From: Streptomyces omiyaensis
GTDB lineage: Bacteria > Actinomycetota > Actinomycetes > Streptomycetales > Streptomycetaceae
Length of the DNA stretch: 64,000 bases
Reading direction: 5' to 3'
NCBI RefSeq assembly: GCF_014650895.1
Contig: NZ_BMVV01000004.1
Span: 62,001-126,000, forward strand
Part shown: piece by piece, positions 63,439 through 64,000 of the stretch
How the letters are laid out: every line of letters starts with the position of its first letter
How positions within the stretch are numbered: position 1 is the stretch's first letter
Made by a program: the position numbers and the translations under genes
Notes under the pieces: model-generated
What the model was told of the DNA's origin: nothing
The model's input: the letters and a program-made list of their open reading frames with translations, nothing else
Database searches by the model: none

Positions 63439-64000
63439 TCAGGTCTGGACGAGCGGCCGGTACGCCTCCTCCGCGAGCCCGAAGGTCCAGGCGACGCCCT
63501 CCCGGGCGGTCCGGGTGGCGGGCGGCACGCGCAGCCAGTAGGTGCGGTGGCCGCCGTCGGGTTCGGGCGTCGCGTTGACCACCTCCACCATGACGACGTC
63601 CTCGTCGTCGGCGAGCTCGATCCGCCACAGCACGCCCGTCCCGTCCCGCCCCTCGGGCCGGGCACCCGAGTCCTCCAGATAGCGCTCGTAGCCGTAGAAC
63701 TCCAGCATCACGCGGCGCAGTTCGGCGTTCTCCTCGGTCCGGATCCGCTCCGGGCGGAGGTCCGCGAGCCCGGCCAGGAAGTCCGGTTCGACCGGCATGC
63801 CCCGCCAGGCGTGGAGGGCGAAGCCGTCCCGGTGCGCGAGGGCGGGGCCGTCGCCGCGGTCGAGCCGGCCCGCCTCGTCCCGGTGCAGCTCGACGGGGCG
63901 TTCGCAGACGACGGCCGCCTTCTCGTACGGCCACCACCAGCCGGCCTGCGCGGCGACGGCCGCGAGTCCGGCGAGCCGGGTCCCGTGTCCGTCGAAGGCG
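63439..64000 (-). CDS. DUF6745-type protein, C-terminal part (runs off right edge)
   Basis: Reading leftwards, an open frame enters at the window edge and ends at 63439, giving at least 187 residues. WWWPYEKAAVVCERP, ELHRDEAGRLDRGDGPALAH and YGYERYLEDSG match the DUF6745 family of Streptomyces, leucine-rich-repeat-associated proteins of unknown function. The true start lies beyond the window; an internal ATG at 63798 is not the start because coding continues past it. It is followed by the SIMPL gene on the same strand. Confidence 0.78.
   Translation of the reverse strand, partial: AFDGHGTRLAGLAAVAAQAGWWWPYEKAAVVCERPVELHRDEAGRLDRGDGPALAHRDGFALHAWRGMPVEPDFLAGLADLRPERIRTEENAELRRVMLEFYGYERYLEDSGARPEGRDGTGVLWRIELADDEDVVMVEVVNATPEPDGGHRTYWLRVPPATRTAREGVAWTFGLAEEAYRPLVQT

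Overview
The window looks like chromosomal DNA of a Streptomyces (or a very close relative). GC content is very high, with strong G/C bias at third codon positions that leaves long antisense shadow frames. GTG starts are common, and some promoters sit almost on the start codon. The gene families are typical of the genus: a complete cvn 'conservon', a giant LuxR-type ATPase regulator, DUF6479, DUF6480 and DUF6745 proteins, many secreted hydrolases and several paired two-component systems. There is no rRNA, CRISPR array, insertion sequence or phage, so this is ordinary core-to-accessory chromosome.

Layout. 1-2.1 kb: end of an envelope gene pair, a secreted GH16-like lipoprotein and the first of two identical tRNA-Pro(GGG) genes. 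2.2-6.1 kb: DUF309 and DUF488 proteins, then a TetR repressor divergent from a PAP2 phosphatase/DMT membrane protein pair, with a clear operator between them. 6.3-8.3 kb: an SPFH (slipin-like) gene translationally coupled to an atypical NAD-kinase-fold protein, behind a promoter overlapped by a perfect palindrome. 8.4-15.7 kb: a two-domain acetyltransferase, a secreted subtilase, a LAL regulator and a maltokinase-cap-like protein. 15.7-22.6 kb: a P450, a CBM2/beta-helix secreted protein, a decayed serine-hydrolase pseudogene, and a TetR plus AidB-like acyl-CoA dehydrogenase. 22.7-25.8 kb: a tiny membrane peptide, an ECF sigma factor overlapping a His/Cys-rich membrane protein, and an ABC-F gene with a leader ORF. 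25.9-31.6 kb: a MacB/FtsX-type ABC exporter facing its DesKR-like two-component system.

31.6-39.6 kb: a flavodoxin-like reductase, two small proteins, the second tRNA-Pro, a non-canonical acyl-CoA dehydrogenase lacking the usual catalytic glutamate, and a five-gene conservon (CvnA-B-C-D plus a GAF protein) with overlapping or closely spaced ORFs. 39.6-45.3 kb: a secreted serine hydrolase, a Tap-like peptidase, an MscS channel, an AAC(6')-like acetyltransferase and small membrane proteins. 45.4-49.2 kb: a four-gene operon of ABC ATPase, ABC-2 permease, histidine kinase and response regulator. 49.4-52.6 kb: an orphan ArgJ-type acetyltransferase divergent from a long-chain acyl-CoA synthetase. 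52.7-58.2 kb: a small polysaccharide locus (DUF305 lipoprotein, CBM6-DUF1996 protein, GH16 glucanase with three F5/8C domains) divergent from a LacI regulator; a perfect CebR-like palindrome lies upstream of the glucanase. 58.2-64 kb: DinB-like protein, metallo-hydrolase, Leu/Val-type dehydrogenase behind a perfect TetR operator and a heptanucleotide repeat, a probably leaderless TetR gene, a SIMPL protein and the start-truncated end of a DUF6745 protein.

The most unusual items are the SPFH/NADK-like pair, the sigma factor/His-Pro-CxxC membrane protein pair, the acyl-CoA dehydrogenase without a catalytic base, the ABC-F leader region and the CTACACCC element found at both ends of the ABC/two-component locus. 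Functions are read from motifs and context only; no searches were run.
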